Source: Malania oleifera (Eukaryota; Streptophyta; Magnoliopsida; Santalales; Ximeniaceae). From it: 64,000 nt of DNA. Numbering within the stretch: position 1 is the stretch's first letter; each line of letters starts with the position of its first letter. The notes under the pieces were generated by a model, which saw only the letters and a program-made list of their open reading frames with translations, did no database searches and was not told the origin of the DNA. Of the stretch, positions 12,101-24,547 are shown piece after piece. The stretch spans positions 61,491,957 to 61,555,956 of the forward strand of contig NC_080428.1 in assembly GCF_029873635.1 (NCBI RefSeq), given 5' to 3'. The position numbers were made by a program, and so were the translations under genes.

Positions 12101-13590
12101 TTCATTATATTGTCGCTGGGAAGAGCTCATTTTTTTCAGCCGCAACAAGCATGCCCAGTTCTCCATTGTAGCAAATTTGTTTCTCTTGCCGCGACCAAAT
12201 TCAGACATCTGCGATGTGACTTTATTTATTATCAGTTGCTGGTGTCACCATCATCTCCCAGACACTATGATCAGCAATGAGCAAGGTCTCCAAGTTAAGT
12301 TTGTTCTAGCAGATCTGGTAGGCCTTAATGTGAGCCAATTCAGACTATTTTCTGATGACATGTAGAGAGGAGTGTGCTTCCATTGTTTCTCATGTTTCTT
12401 GTTCAACTAAGGATAAATTTGGAGCATTGTTTTGAGGATTTTATGTACAGTGAGTTGTGAGTTTTGGCTAACTGTATGTTTGAAATGGCAATCTGGCATT
12501 ATGAATTAAAAAAAAAAAGCAAGATAATAAACCATATAAAATGGAGAGCCAATGCGCATATACTCATAAACCTTCAGCCCCCTAAAGAAAAATGTGAGCT
12601 AAACCATAAACAGAAAGAAGAAGAAGCTATTGTCATTCTAGACATAGCTTCCAAACAAACATCTCTTAATGACCTTTCATGGTCAAAATCTCAAAACCCC
12701 AAAAGAAGAAAGAAGATACTATAGTCAAAGGTAACAAGATTGTCTTAATAAGAAACATTTTATCCGAGAAAAAGAAAAGAAAGTAAGAAATGTATTTTTC
12801 ATTATATTTCTTCTCTATATTTATATCAAATAGTATTAACAATAATGATTTACTCTAATATGATTAAGAATTAAGAATAATAAAATGTTTATCATGAGTA
12901 AAATCAAAATTTTATTCAGTAATATATACTATTTTCCTCATTTGTTATAATAAAAGTGAATTCTTTTATATTTTCCTTTAACTTTATATTTTTCTAGTTC
13001 TGAGCGGGCCCTAAAAAATATTAAGGCCCAAAGATGATTGAAATGATGGATTCCTGTCATTCTACCATGTAAGGTTCTATAATTGCCAAGCTCTTGGTTC
13101 TGCATATTTGGAAAATGCTTCAAGCCTTTGAGAGAGGTAACTAAATTTAGTGAACAAAATCTACTAAAGAGGAAAATGGAAATCATTAAAAAAGTTCAAT
13201 TCATCCTAAAGAAAATGTAAAAAGATGAAAATCATGATCATTACAAGAGTTGGAGCAGTTAATAGACAATCTGATCCAAGTTTCTTTATTTCAAAGTTGA
13301 AATTCTATACAGTAAATAAGACTACAACAAGAGCCAAATTGTTGATTAGCCTACTCCCATGTGGCTGCATGATTTTATCTCTCTCACACACAATAATGAG
13401 CAACTCCAACCCAGTGTTTGGACACAGGGAAATTCCATGTTGTATGCAAACTACTGCATCCACTCATGCTAAGAGCATTTCTGTATCCGGCAAGCATGAT
13501 TCAAGGATTTGTCTTGTTTTCCTCCTTAGTTGCTTCCTTGACCAGAGACTTGGCTTCCTTTTAGCAACCAATGCGACAAATCAACCAATT
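12101..13590. other. Intergenic region and 3' UTRs between convergent genes
   Basis: The KDSB 3' UTR should occupy the first few hundred bases and the phosphatase 3' UTR the last few hundred. The middle (about 12480-13200) is AT-rich with no recognisable gene. Confidence 0.55.
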
Positions 13591-15664
13591 TCAGGAAAGA
13601 TAGACGTGATCACTATACATGTGGGCTGTCATGTTCAAGGACTGAAGCATGGCTTCTCCTCTTTTGTTGAAGTTAAATACTGATATTCCACCATTACTCA
13701 AGTCAATTGCTCGAAACCTGTAAACAAGAGTGTAGCTGACTGAAAAATCTCAGCATTTATCACTGTCATTCTAACATAATTTTTCATTTAAAAAATATTA
13801 AAGGCGGCCTGGTGTACAAAATTCACGCATATACGCAGTACGGGGAAAAGGCGGACCATGATGGGTCTATAGTACACAGTCTTATCTTGCATTTTTTCAA
13901 GAGGCTGTTTTCACGTCTTGAACCTATGACATCCAAGTTACACAGCAACTTTGTCATCACACCACGGCTCCCCTTCTAACACAATTTTCATGAAAATCTA
14001 AATTCGAACTAGAGACTATTGTTCCTGGCAAGCAATTTAGTACAACACTAGAATTGAGGAAAAATCAGCCACCTGAGCAACATCCAATTGAAACAGTTTC
14101 CATGTACTTGTCAAATCAGTGATTAATCATTGTGCTCTTACCATGAATGTTTCAACTAGTACAACAGTAAAACACTTCATCTGGAAAAAAAAAAAATTCT
14201 AAGAGTATCATCCAGGATTACAGTCTTGGTGATTGCACTTAAGGCAACTAGAATACATACCTCTCTGGGCCTAGTCCAAGAGCTGTGCAGATCAGCGCCC
14301 TCAATATTGACTTGTGTGTCACCACCAAAAAATTCTCCCCCTGATGAATGAAATCAGTGATGCCAAAAAAAATCCTCAGAGAGTAACAGGTCAATGAAAT
14401 GGACCATTATATGACAAACAAACAGGTTATGACAAGCTTACAGCTGTAAACAAGATCTCCTTCCATGCCTCATTTGCTGTTCCCCATAGTCTTCGAACAG
14501 GATAGACACCATTTACTTTGAAATTAACTGGATCTTCTCTCCATGTTGTATACTCCTTCGGATATCTCTGCCTCGCATCCACTGCCTCCAAATTCTGAAT
14601 GTGATTTAGTGTAGTCCAGATATATTAAAGCAATGCATAAATTAAGCCCCAATATGAAACCCAATGAGTCAACTCAAATATCAATTACATCAAGTCAACT
14701 GACCAGTTTAAAGTCTACAAGAAAATCATCACGTCAGAACTCAACCAAGTCAATCAAAACATGTGTAAGTCATGAGAAATGTCAATGATGCATAGAAAAG
14801 TAAAACTTTAAGAATTAAATTTTCCAATATTTTGTGATGTATATGGCATGATCAATCATTTAATTTACATATCAAACCAAGTTGTTTCAAATCTCAAAAT
14901 CAGTTTTTTTAAGTAACTTGGGTACATATCTAAACAAATAAAGCACAAGAGCACAGAATACAGACCATTTTTCATGCCTTCGAGAAAAAATAAATGAGCT
15001 TCCTTCAACGAATCAAGGAAAACCAGTGGTTCTTCTCTCCCTTGCCATATTATCTCAGCCGAGGACTGCATTAAACATTAAATCTGAGAATTGCTTTACT
15101 CGCATATGCCCAATGTGGCATTTCAATTATGCTATCCAAACCTTTGCACGGGATATTGGACTTGCGAAGCACTGATCGAAGTGTACATTTGATAAGCCTT
15201 TCTTACACCTTTCAGCTTGCATTATACCTGTTTCCGTTAGGATAGACAGATTTGAACTTCCCTGGAATTTATTTATAACAGTCAGTTTGCAGTTCAAAAA
15301 ATTATTTAATGCCAAGATATGAAGATAAGCAAAGGCTTGCAATATGTCTTCAATCATCAAAGGAAGCCCTTAAATAGAAAAGGAAAGATGGGGGAATAGG
15401 CCCTTAAACCTTAATAGGGGAAAGACTGGCAATATGAGAAGAAAAAAATCATGAAATCAAAGTTGAGAGGTTTTTTCATAATTTTATTGCAAATTGACCA
15501 ACTTCCAGAATGGTTCGAGCATATAGTAGAACATACCATGGAATGTTATCCTAAATAATTGAAATCCTAAGACATAGTTTTCACAAAAAATCATAAATTA
15601 TTCTTGTCATATATTCTCTTTTTTAACTCTCTTCCAATAGGAAGGGGGGAAACAGATATTAAAA

Positions 15665-15715
<51 letters not shown>

Positions 15716-18700
15716 TGATTGACAAGTTATTTTCACCACATTAAATTGCAAAACAACAGCCATAACTTTTCATTAACTTCTAATATAATGAGTGAAATAC
15801 TCACAGAATTCCAAATAGAGAACCTGTAAGAGAGTTCAGGAACCAAGGGAAAGTACATAGCTATACTTCCTAAACATGGATAAAAATTTATAATTTGAGC
15901 AAGCCTGTTTAAACATGATGAGCAGTATTCCTTCATGTAAGCTGAAAGAAATATGACTAATTAAAGATTTAAGTGTGGCACTTTAACATGTCCAACATGG
16001 AAACTCCTCAAATCCACATGCATATGTGCGTAAATAAATTTGTTACAGTTTTTTGTATTTTACTTAATGAGTGAAGAGCAAACTAGCCAAAAAGGTAACT
16101 AAGTTAATAAAGATTTCGATCCAGGAGGTAGATTCAAGATCAAAGTCCATACAAAATTCTTTTTCCATATATTTGTGAGAAAAAATATTTCTAAATAGTT
16201 CTTCAAGTGATAGGAGCAAGCTTCAAACACTAATGGGTACAGGGTTTTGTCAGGGTCCATGCAACAGGCCAGAAATTCTTACAGAAGCTTTTATGAACAA
16301 TGATGTTTTATCAAGGTAAGCGAGAGCATCTACAGCTCATTTCCCTTGTTATGTACATTAATAAAACAGACTAGCTAAAACCATAGAAAATAGAAACCTG
16401 AGGCCAATGTCTTTATTCTAAGGCACAACCAGTTAACACAGTGCGATCATTATTTTTTCTCCAGTAAACAAAAAAGAGAAATGGGTTTTTGGCCATGAGA
16501 ATTGGGGATATTAGATAGAAAGGGGCCACACCAACAAACCTGAACTCTACTTTCTTCATTCCAAGAGCTAAGGCCATGCCTCACAAGAGTCACCTTCTTT
16601 GGTGAAGACAATAATTTATGGGTAAGCGATGTTGCTGCTCTTTCGAAGTCATATGCACCACCAGTTATAGAAGCATCATTTCCAAGTTTCTCTGTTGTAG
16701 ATCAAGAGTCAAAATCATCCTCAAGCTTTATATAATCACATTGTTGTGAAAATAACGCCTCTTCAAACAATGCACAACGGAATAAACATTGTGAAGGATC
16801 AAATAATATCATATGCAACAATCTAAAATGGTGAAATAGAGAATTATTCCACAACCATAGCAATATAAAGAAAGTAAAGATAAAACAACAACACCAAGAA
16901 TTACGTGATTCGGCAAAACCTACATCCACGGGAGCAATCGGCAAGAGATTTCACTATGAAGATCAAAGATTACACATTACAATGATCTTCTCTCCTTCTC
17001 TCACCCTCTCTCATTCTCTTATAAGTCAAAATATGCCCAGAAGAACATATATAACAAGCCCTCAAAGACTTCCCTACGAATCCCCAACCGTCAAAACATT
17101 TACATTCAAAATTTAAATATTTTCTCGCAGCCCAAAAGCACTCATTGACGAGAACAGGGCACTTGTCGACGAGACAGAGAAGACCACTTGTCAATTAGTC
17201 TATCCACTCGTTGACGAATCTTTAAACTCTGAGATTTTCTGACTCTCGGTATCTCCTCGTCAATGAGCACTCTGTGCTCGTCGACAAGTCTATGCTGCTG
17301 CCCTACACCATAAACCCCCGAAGTATAAGAGTCACACCATAAATAACAATCTCCACCTTAACGATTATATGCCCCTTAGGAGAACCCTATCTATCTGCTC
17401 CACCTTGAACTCGGAACGCTCGGTTGGGACAGCCTTCCTTCTAGCACTTGGAGACATGTACCAAGTCTAAGCAACGCTGCTTGAACTTGCTGATGGCAGT
17501 TTCAGCTTCTACCATCAACCCTGATACAGTTGTACATGCAACACTCGAAAACTTCACCCTAGACTTCCAACAAGACCTTTCCACAATAGAAAACACAAAA
17601 ACTGTTGCAAGCCTTATATCACCAAAGCCCTATGTATAATCTTCAACAAAACTAACAACTAACAGTTCACTTTATTGCCTGCTGAAACACCCCATTGCAC
17701 AATCATGGGGAACCTTTGACATATCCCAAACATTACAGCCCGTCCTTGGGTACCGTACGGTACATTCCACATTGATTCTCCATAGAACCCCCTTAAGACA
17801 GCAAACAAAGTCGGTTCCATCCATAAAGCCACATTGAGATAACACCAATCTTCCTGTAGCCCTGTCCACAAAACCACTCTAAGATAACACTAATCTCCCT
17901 ACAGTTTTGTCCATGCGAATCAGTAAACAAAGACCCACCTTGGCCGTACCCAACACATTCATGTCAACTTTTCAACAGAGTTTCCAACTGATCAGCCTCA
18001 GTCAAAGCATTTCCAACCAATAACATGTTATTCACACACAACATATACATCACTCCACGCATCCTATCACCCTCTTCCAAACTAGAAGCTTCACCAACTC
18101 ACCTGAGTAGTGATCTAATAGTGCACATCGGCCCACCATGATTCTACTAGTCTCTCGAGCTCAAACTCCCTGCAATATGAACTACGTCATCTCTGCTTTG
18201 AGTCTGTTGCTCCACCTACATCACATACCCATTCATACTGTGATACTGTTGACCCGAGATAGAACTCCCCGCATTTTTGTCTTGAATCCCTAACTCCACC
18301 TAAATAATATGATTGCTGCTGCCGCAGTTTTCTGGCATTTGTTTCTCTTCTTTTACTTGAGTACGCTGCCCCATGACTTTATCACCAAAAATCATGTCCT
18401 CTATCACCACTTTGTTTGCCATAGGATCACCCAACTTGCACCCACCTTTCTTATACCCTAGAAAAGTGTACCGTCCGAACATAACACCAAGCCTATATCC
18501 TCCATCACTAGAATAGTGCACCAGTGGACATCCACTCACAACCGAGTAGTTTACCGCAAAACCTGTCTACAATTTACCTGCAACTTTTCCATCTATCAAT
18601 ACCTTTGGCGATCGGTCACATGAGAAATACGTCATACTCACTAACTTCACCAAGAAGTACTCTACAAGCCCTGCTCACAAAACTTCTTGAACGAAACCAG

Positions 18701-21467
18701 CGTACTCAACCCCAATATTTGACTTGAGAATCTCTCTCTCGGTTTGGTTCTCCACCTCAGCCACTGCATGAAATACACCAAGACCCTTCGTGATAAACCC
18801 ACGAAATACATATGTCTATTCCCTGATGCTATCATCATTAGTTCCCAAATATTTGAATGCATGTAGTCACGCATATGCTTTAACCGCATATGCCACAAGA
18901 TACCCGAGTCAGATTCAACAGTTGCAACCCCACCAACAATCGTAACACCTTGCAATGCATAGATATTTCCTACTACTTTTTCCCTTTTCATCATTATCAA
19001 GTTACCTTCACACACTTTTATTTTTCCACATTCAGACTCGTAATAATATCCATTATAGTCTAAAGTTCCCAATGAAATATCATTCTTCCTTAAACCCGAT
19101 TCATGCTTTACATCACATATGGTTCTTACAACACCATCATACATTTTGATTTTGACATTTCCAATAACAAACATTTTGCATGAAATATCATTTTTCATCA
19201 AAATATAATCAGTATAAACTGACCTGTAGATGTCAAACCATTTTCTACAGCATCTAGTATCTAAGATCCAAGAATCACCCGTGAGGCACTCCGAACCCGA
19301 TGAAACACATAGCATATCTCTATCACTACACTCTAAGTCTTCCTCCACTACACTTGCAGATTTTGACAAACCCTTAGACATATATCGCCATTCCCCTTTT
19401 CACCAAACTAATGTCGGAGAATTCTCATCCATGACGTGATACAACACGTCCTTAGCCAAACAAAAACAAATGATTGCTCCCAATTCATTCCAAGTCGTTG
19501 CATCCATGCTATCCGATTGAATTTTGTATAAACCTTTCACCAAACCTTGTTACGTACACTAAAAGATATTTCAATTCAGAGGCCATACAACACGCTCTAA
19601 TACCAATTGTTGTGAAAATAATGCCTCTTCAAACAATGCACAGCGGAATAAACATTGTAAAGGATCAAACAATACCATATGCAACAATCTAAAATGGTTA
19701 AATACATAATTATTCCACAATCATAGCAGTATAAAGAAAGTAAAGATAAGACAACGACACCAAGAATTACGTGGTTCGGCAAAGCCTACATCCACGGGAG
19801 CAATCGGTAAGAGATTTCACTATGAAGATCAAAAATTACACACTACAATGATCTTCTCTCCTTCTCTCACCCTCTCTCATTCTCTTACATGTCAAAATAT
19901 GCCTAGTAGAACATATATAACAAGCCCTCAGAGACTTCCCTCCCAATCCCCAACCGTCACAACATTTACATTCAAAATTCAAATATTTTCTCGCAATCCA
20001 GAAGCACTCGTCAATGAGAACAGGGCACTCGTCGACGAGTCTTTAAACTTTGAGATTTTCTGACTCTTGGTATCTCCTCACATCCCTATGTTTTTCTCTC
20101 TTTGTTTATAAACCCCCGAAGTATAAGAGTCACACCATAAACAACACACATACTACAAAATTATTGAAAAAACACACGGGTCCCTGCACATATGTACATG
20201 CATGTGTGCACAGGAAGAGGGGGAAGTGGAGCAGACAGACGAGATTAACATTACAACTAGAAAAAAGGAATAGAATATAGAACAAAATGAGCAAGTGACT
20301 TCCCAAAGCGCTTCAGTCAAAATATTCAATGCACCAATGGTAGTAATGTGTGTAAAATCACCAAACCTGAATACGCTATGGATTCAGAAACCTCCCAAAC
20401 CTCTTCCCCTCCACCAAAAAACAAAAACAAGAAAAAAAAAACAAAACAAAACAAAAGTATTTAAAATCACTCCTTCCATTTGCTTCATTTCTGCTCCTTT
20501 CCCCTCACATAATGTGAATAATTGCAGTAGTAAAAGATTAAGATATCATTTTTTAAGGCCAATTTTGCACACATTACACGGAAAGAAAGTGATTGAGATA
20601 GCAATCTTCTAAAATTTTTATCATCAATAGAAGTGAGGACCAACTTTAAAACCTAATAAGATATGTGAAATCAGCTACTATTCTAAGTGCAGTTCTAAAT
20701 GATCTCATGTGGGTTGATTCAATTATGCACAACCCAGAATAGGATTATACACGAAAACAGCAAAAAGAACAACAGAAAATCCCTACAAAAATCCCCATTC
20801 TACTTAAAAAAAATATCACAGCCTGCTCTAGAATTTTCAACCCATAACTACAAAACATATAACTCTCATATGGAAAAACTCAAACACTCGAGCAGCAATT
20901 GTGGAACATAGCGCCTGCTCCTGGGCTCAAATCACTTTAAGCCTCGCACCCTATACGCGAGAACTTCCTCCACTTACGAGCTTACGGCACTTCTACATAT
21001 GCGCCACATCTCAACGCGTTTCTTGAGAAGTTTAAAAAAAAAAAAAATGGAATCAACAAATACGAATCATTACTGTAACGCATAACTTGCATTTAAAGCC
21101 GCAAAAATCTGTCAGCCACATGGGGCAGTCTGAAATTCACAGACCCCTCTTTCCGGTTTAGTGATTTTTATTTTTTGGCGACCGTCAAGAAATTTCAAAT
21201 GTGTTTTTGTTATTTCTGGAGATCGAAACATACCCAAATAGAAAAAATGCAAGCACGTCACAAATTCAATCCAACAGGACACAGCAAACCCACAATTTCA
21301 TCTATTCGTAAAGGATTACCGGTGGCCAGAGGAACGTCTGAACCGGAAGAATAGCATCGAACTCGAGGGGCCGCCGGTGAATGAGTCTGCAGCTCGTGAA
21401 GCTTTCTTGAAGGACCAGCGGAGGGCCAAAACAGAGAGGTCGTGACCGCAAGAGTTTCACAAGTCAT
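13591..21467 (-). CDS. Plastid histidine phosphatase, 2-carboxy-D-arabinitol-1-phosphatase-like
   Basis: Seven minus-strand exons with GT/AG borders and continuous frame: 21320-21467 (ATG at 21465-21467), 16540-16691, 15142-15261, 14966-15065, 14442-14581, 14261-14340 and 13591-13717 (stop TGA). They encode 288 aa. The first ~45 residues are rich in Ser, Thr, Pro and Arg with few acidic residues, like a chloroplast transit peptide. The catalytic LVRHGLSSWNEESRVQGSS carries the phosphorylated-His RHG motif. The second signature histidine is in FLVVTHKSILRALI, and QCFASPISRAK is the family's substrate-arginine block. The family includes plant CA1P phosphatase, which removes phosphate from the nocturnal Rubisco inhibitor. 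Substrate is inferred from resemblance only. I am unsure whether homologues extend further at the C-terminus. Intron 1 carries a copia element and intron 6 a SINE. Confidence 0.9.
13788..13973 (-). mobile_element. Au-like SINE in intron 6 of the phosphatase gene
   Basis: Read on the minus strand, it starts with a tRNA-derived head (GGGAGCCGTGGTGTGATG, then a B-box-like GGTTCAAGACG). The body includes AAAACAGCCTCTTG and ATAGACCCATCATGGTCCG and it ends CAGGCCGCCTTT before an AT tail, all typical of plant Au SINEs as I remember them. It is flanked by an imperfect 18-19 bp target duplication (13769-13787 and 13974-13991) with one substitution and one 1-bp indel. Confidence 0.85.
15668..15711. repeat. 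(TA)n microsatellite in phosphatase intron 2
   Basis: About 22 uninterrupted TA units within the 1.28-kb intron 15262-16539. Confidence 0.9.
16742..17348 (-). repeat. Left (3') LTR of the intron-1 copia element
   Basis: Carries three palindrome pairs starting at 17142/17163, 17188/17208 and 17257/17278 (steps 21, 20 and 21 bp; pair-to-pair 46 and 69 bp). Reading on the minus strand, a TTATATATG box lies about 90 bp downstream of the array. A purine-rich AAGGTGGAGA just outside the LTR is the likely polypurine tract. Confidence 0.88.
17440..19400 (-). pseudogene. Decayed copia pol in the intron-1 element
   Basis: The best-preserved stretch (18662-19381) contains a protease-like WILDTRCCRKW, where the active site should read D(S/T)G, then IYALQGVTIVGG and the pre-integrase LWHMRLKHM. 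Further along the minus strand, 18300-18539 holds the integrase C-terminal block FLGYKKGGCKLGDPMANKVV. Near 18020-18075 the RT active-site region reads MLCVNNMLLVGN in place of the usual YVDDML, so both catalytic aspartates are lost. Remaining RT/RNase H sequence toward 17660 is barely recognisable. It is certainly inactive. Confidence 0.8.
19592..19607 (-). other. Primer-binding site of the intron-1 copia element
   Basis: On the minus strand the sequence right after the 5' LTR reads ATTGGTATTAGAGCG, one substitution from the standard initiator-tRNA-Met PBS core TGGTATCAGAGC. Confidence 0.75.
19608..20146 (-). repeat. Right (5') LTR of the intron-1 copia element
   Basis: Homologous to 16742-17348 but 68 bp shorter. 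Only one palindrome pair is kept (20008 and 20029, 21 bp apart). The second pair is deleted and the third is replaced by unrelated sequence. Confidence 0.88.
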
Positions 21468-23060
21468 CTTCTGAGAGCAGTTGGAAGTCTCTGAGTTCTG
21501 CTTCTCAGTTCTCACTTCTCAACAATATTACTCGAATTCCCATTTAGATATCCTGATCAGCAAACGGTGGGGCAGAGTAATCCGTTTGAAAGGTGGAGAT
21601 TGATTAGCAAAGCAGCGTATGGGTACTAACACCATGAATATGCTCATTGCAGAAGAGAAGATTCAGAATAGAGAATTTAAGGGCAATTTGATAGTGAGAA
21701 ATAGTATTCTTCATTTTATTTTATTTTAGAATAATTCTAAAAATGTACTTTGATTTTAATTGTATAAGAAAATTAAAAATCAGTTTTTTTTTTTTGTTTC
21801 AGTTGTCTTAAGCTTTTTTCACTAATGTTCAAGAAAAGAAAAATAAAAATTATTATCTCTATCTCTATGACCATAAGCTTGGAAAGTTTATACACGAAAG
21901 TGATTTCTTTGGACCCCCCAGGCCCCATCCCTCAACCTACTAGAAGGCAAAAGAGAGTGACCTTTCCTTAAATTTTATTAAAACCTTTATTGAAGTTTTA
22001 AAAATATAGAGAATGATTTCAAACTTAAACCTCTCCTAACATTTGATTCTTGAGATACTAATATCTTTTAAAATGTTTGTCTTTTTATGAAATATAATAG
22101 AATGTCTATATCTTTTTGACAAATCTCAAGAGAGGTTTGTGAGATTTTTAAAATCTCGAGTAAGGTTTTTGAAAAAATATCAAGAAAATTCTTTATCATT
22201 TTGTTTAAAATAAGGAAAGATAAATGTCTTTTACCTTAAATTTTAAATTGTTATATTCACATACATAAAATTATCACCCTTTTAATTGGTCTCTTAATGC
22301 GCTCACGAGCTAATCAATTACAATTTTTGCATGCATATGCATGTGTCTTATATTTTAAGAGCTCAAGAAAGCAAGTTATATTTTTAATAAAAATGTAAAG
22401 TAAATTGAAAATCAACAAATTATGTGAATTGAATGTGCCTTAAAATTGAAAAATAATAATTTATTTTTTATTTATCTTTTGATTTGAATTATAACATGTT
22501 AGAAGCGACAAAAAGGATCAAAACATTCTTTCTTATAAACTTTGTATTAAATAATTACAGTACAATGTATATCAATGACTAGTATTATTTTAACTATTTC
22601 TCCCCAATGTTTAGGAACCAATCACTAATTAACAACCACTTTTTTTTTCATTATAGAAGTCAAGTCATGATTAAGAATCTTAATGATGTATTCAACCCAT
22701 CTTACTACATTTGAATTCATCCACATTAACTTTTCATAGTTTTAAAGTTTTAAAAAAGTACTTAATGTTTATAGTTATTTGTAAAAGCTATTTATAAAAT
22801 TACCAATAATCCAAGGCAAATTTTATAACTGAAATGTGCAAAATTATGTAAAAATAAGAAAGATGAAATACTATTGAAAATTATTAAATTAAAATAAAAC
22901 CAACTAAAATTACAAGTATGAGACTGAAAAAGAGGAAAATATCATATGATAAAAAAAAGTGGGTTTGGATAATACAAAATTAAAGGAAATAAAAGAAACA
23001 TGCATGCATATTAATATGTTTGTCACTAATATATTTTTAATATGTCAATTATAAGATAAC
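21468..23060. other. 5' flank of the phosphatase gene and AT-rich intergenic DNA
   Basis: The first 200 bp upstream of the ATG should hold the 5' UTR and promoter. From about 21700 the sequence is strongly AT-rich with no coding signal or recognisable element. Confidence 0.5.
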
Positions 23061-23065
23061 GGTAT

Positions 23066-24547
23066 TGTTAGACCAAGTGGTTAAGGGTCTTTCATTCCAA
23101 CTATGTTTCGATGACAACAACTCATTAGCAGTTCTTTAAGGCTACTAACCTCTTTCTCTAGTCCTGTTCAGTTGCACAGAATGGCACCAAAGCAAGCAAG
23201 TTTCAAATCAACCAAAAGCAACTCGTGACATGACTAAAAGTTCAGCCACTCAAATCAAAGCACTCATGGACTCTACATAGTATGCAAGTGTTCTAAAGAT
23301 TGAGTGTGAGAGTTAGATAAATTATCTTTGTAAATCCCTTATATATGGAGTAACTCAAAGCAAGAAATGGGCATATCACACACACACAACAAGACAAGTA
23401 AAACCACTTAAGATGTCTAAAAACCCTCAAAACATGTTTTACTAAATTTAAGACATCTTACAATGAATTAGGGATCATTCATCATAAATATATATAAGGA
23501 CCTTTTTACTTAGAACTTAAAAGGATTTTTTTTAAAAGTAGAAAGAGGAGCCTTGTCGACGAACATAGGGCTTCGTCGACGAGTATAACATATGCCCTCG
23601 TCGACGAACACAGGATTCTCGTCGATGAGAATATACTGAGAGTGCCTAAAAGTTCAGAGCACCCCTCGTCGACGAATACAGGGGACTCGGCGACGAGGTA
23701 TGTGCAAACTTCGTCGACGAACACAGGGTTCTCGTCGACGAAAAGAAACTGAGACTTGTATGAATTCAAAACCAAAAACTCGTCGACAAACACAGGGCTT
23801 CGTCGACAAATGTATTGAAGAGCTTGTCGACGAAGGTGAGACCTCGTCGACGAATGTCGGGCTGCAAGCTTCATTAAATGCAGGAGAACGACTGGTTTTG
23901 CTCTTGTCTTACATCAATAAATGCCTAACGGCTCTCCAATGCCCAGCTCACCCATTTGGTGTTTAAATAAGGGTTATGCATTTACTTCAAACTAAGAAAG
24001 CTCATTTAGTTATTGAAATTATTTATTGTGCATTCACTCTAGGGTTTCTTTGTGCAACTCACTTGCCCTCTTCCTCTTGTTCTTGTCTTACTCCATTGAA
24101 AAAGAGGATAGTGTGTGAGGATTTGGTTGTGATACTTAGCTCAAGAGGAGCACTTAATATTGTATCTACCCATCATCAACTACTTGTATAGAAAGGCCCT
24201 TTGTGAGCCATTGTAGGATATCTCTAAGTGAGTACCTTGTAAAAGCTCTTTGTGAGCAACTGTGTGTAGTGACTTCTCTGCCCGAAGAGGAGGATCGTAT
24301 AGTGGATTTTGGGAATCCTTGAGTTGCTCTCAAGGCATGGACGTAGGCGGGGTGCCGAACCACGTTAATATCACCGTGTTAAGCTTCTCTTCTCTCTTTT
24401 ATTTTGCTCATTCATTGTCATTTGCTTCACTTTTGTATTGTGATATAATACACTTGTTCTTGGCAAGATTTTTGTGTTTGTAGAAAATTTCCATATCCGA
24501 GAAAAACGTCTATTCACCCCCCCTCTAGATGCTCAACCGGGCCATTA
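23066..24547 (+). mobile_element. Solo LTR, copia-like, 1.48 kb
   Basis: Starts TGTTAGACCAAGTGG and is flanked by the direct repeat GGTAT (23061-23065 and 24548-24552). The end region contains CTATTCACCCCCCCTC, similar to the ends of large plant copia LTRs, but the last bases are CATTA rather than the canonical CA, so the right end may be mutated. A TATA-like TTTAAATAA lies at about 23962. No coding region is inside. The 300-bp palindrome array is in U3. Confidence 0.75.
23552..23853. repeat. Array of twelve TCGTCGACGA palindromes in six pairs
   Basis: Sites start at 23552/23572, 23597/23618, 23665/23686, 23710/23731, 23780/23800 and 23824/23844. Within-pair steps are 20 or 21 bp, usually with spacer ACACAGGG plus 2-3 bp. 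Pair-to-pair steps alternate 45, 68, 45, 70 and 44 bp, giving a higher-order unit of about 114 bp. The array ends about 110 bp before the TATA-like box. Confidence 0.92.

Larger units (their letters stand above)
16742..20146 (-). mobile_element. Degenerate Ty1/copia element in intron 1 of the phosphatase gene
   Basis: LTRs at 16742-17348 (607 bp) and 19608-20146 (539 bp) begin TGTTGTGAAAATAA and end in ACA. The target duplication CACAT is exact (16737-16741 and 20147-20151). On the minus strand a PBS-like TTGGTATTAGAGCG follows the right LTR, so the element reads on the same strand as its host gene. The internal region is only about 2.26 kb, much less than a full gag-pol, and is heavily mutated. 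The left LTR ends 50 bp from exon 2. Confidence 0.92.

Noticed and set aside
13225-13683. 152-codon plus-strand open frame
   Set aside because: Runs antisense through the last exon and 3' UTR of the phosphatase gene and has no recognisable domain.
20036-20912. Several small open frames between the copia LTR and exon 1
   Set aside because: They lie in phosphatase intron 1, show no conserved domain and have AT-rich intronic composition.
23552-23853. CRISPR-like array of short repeats and spacers
   Set aside because: Repeats are 10-bp palindromes with conserved, not unique, spacers, in plant LTR DNA without cas genes.
23506-23874. Open frame with repeated FVDE motifs on the minus strand
   Set aside because: The peptide repeats are just the translated TCGTCGACGA palindromes in LTR U3. 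There is no start context or domain.
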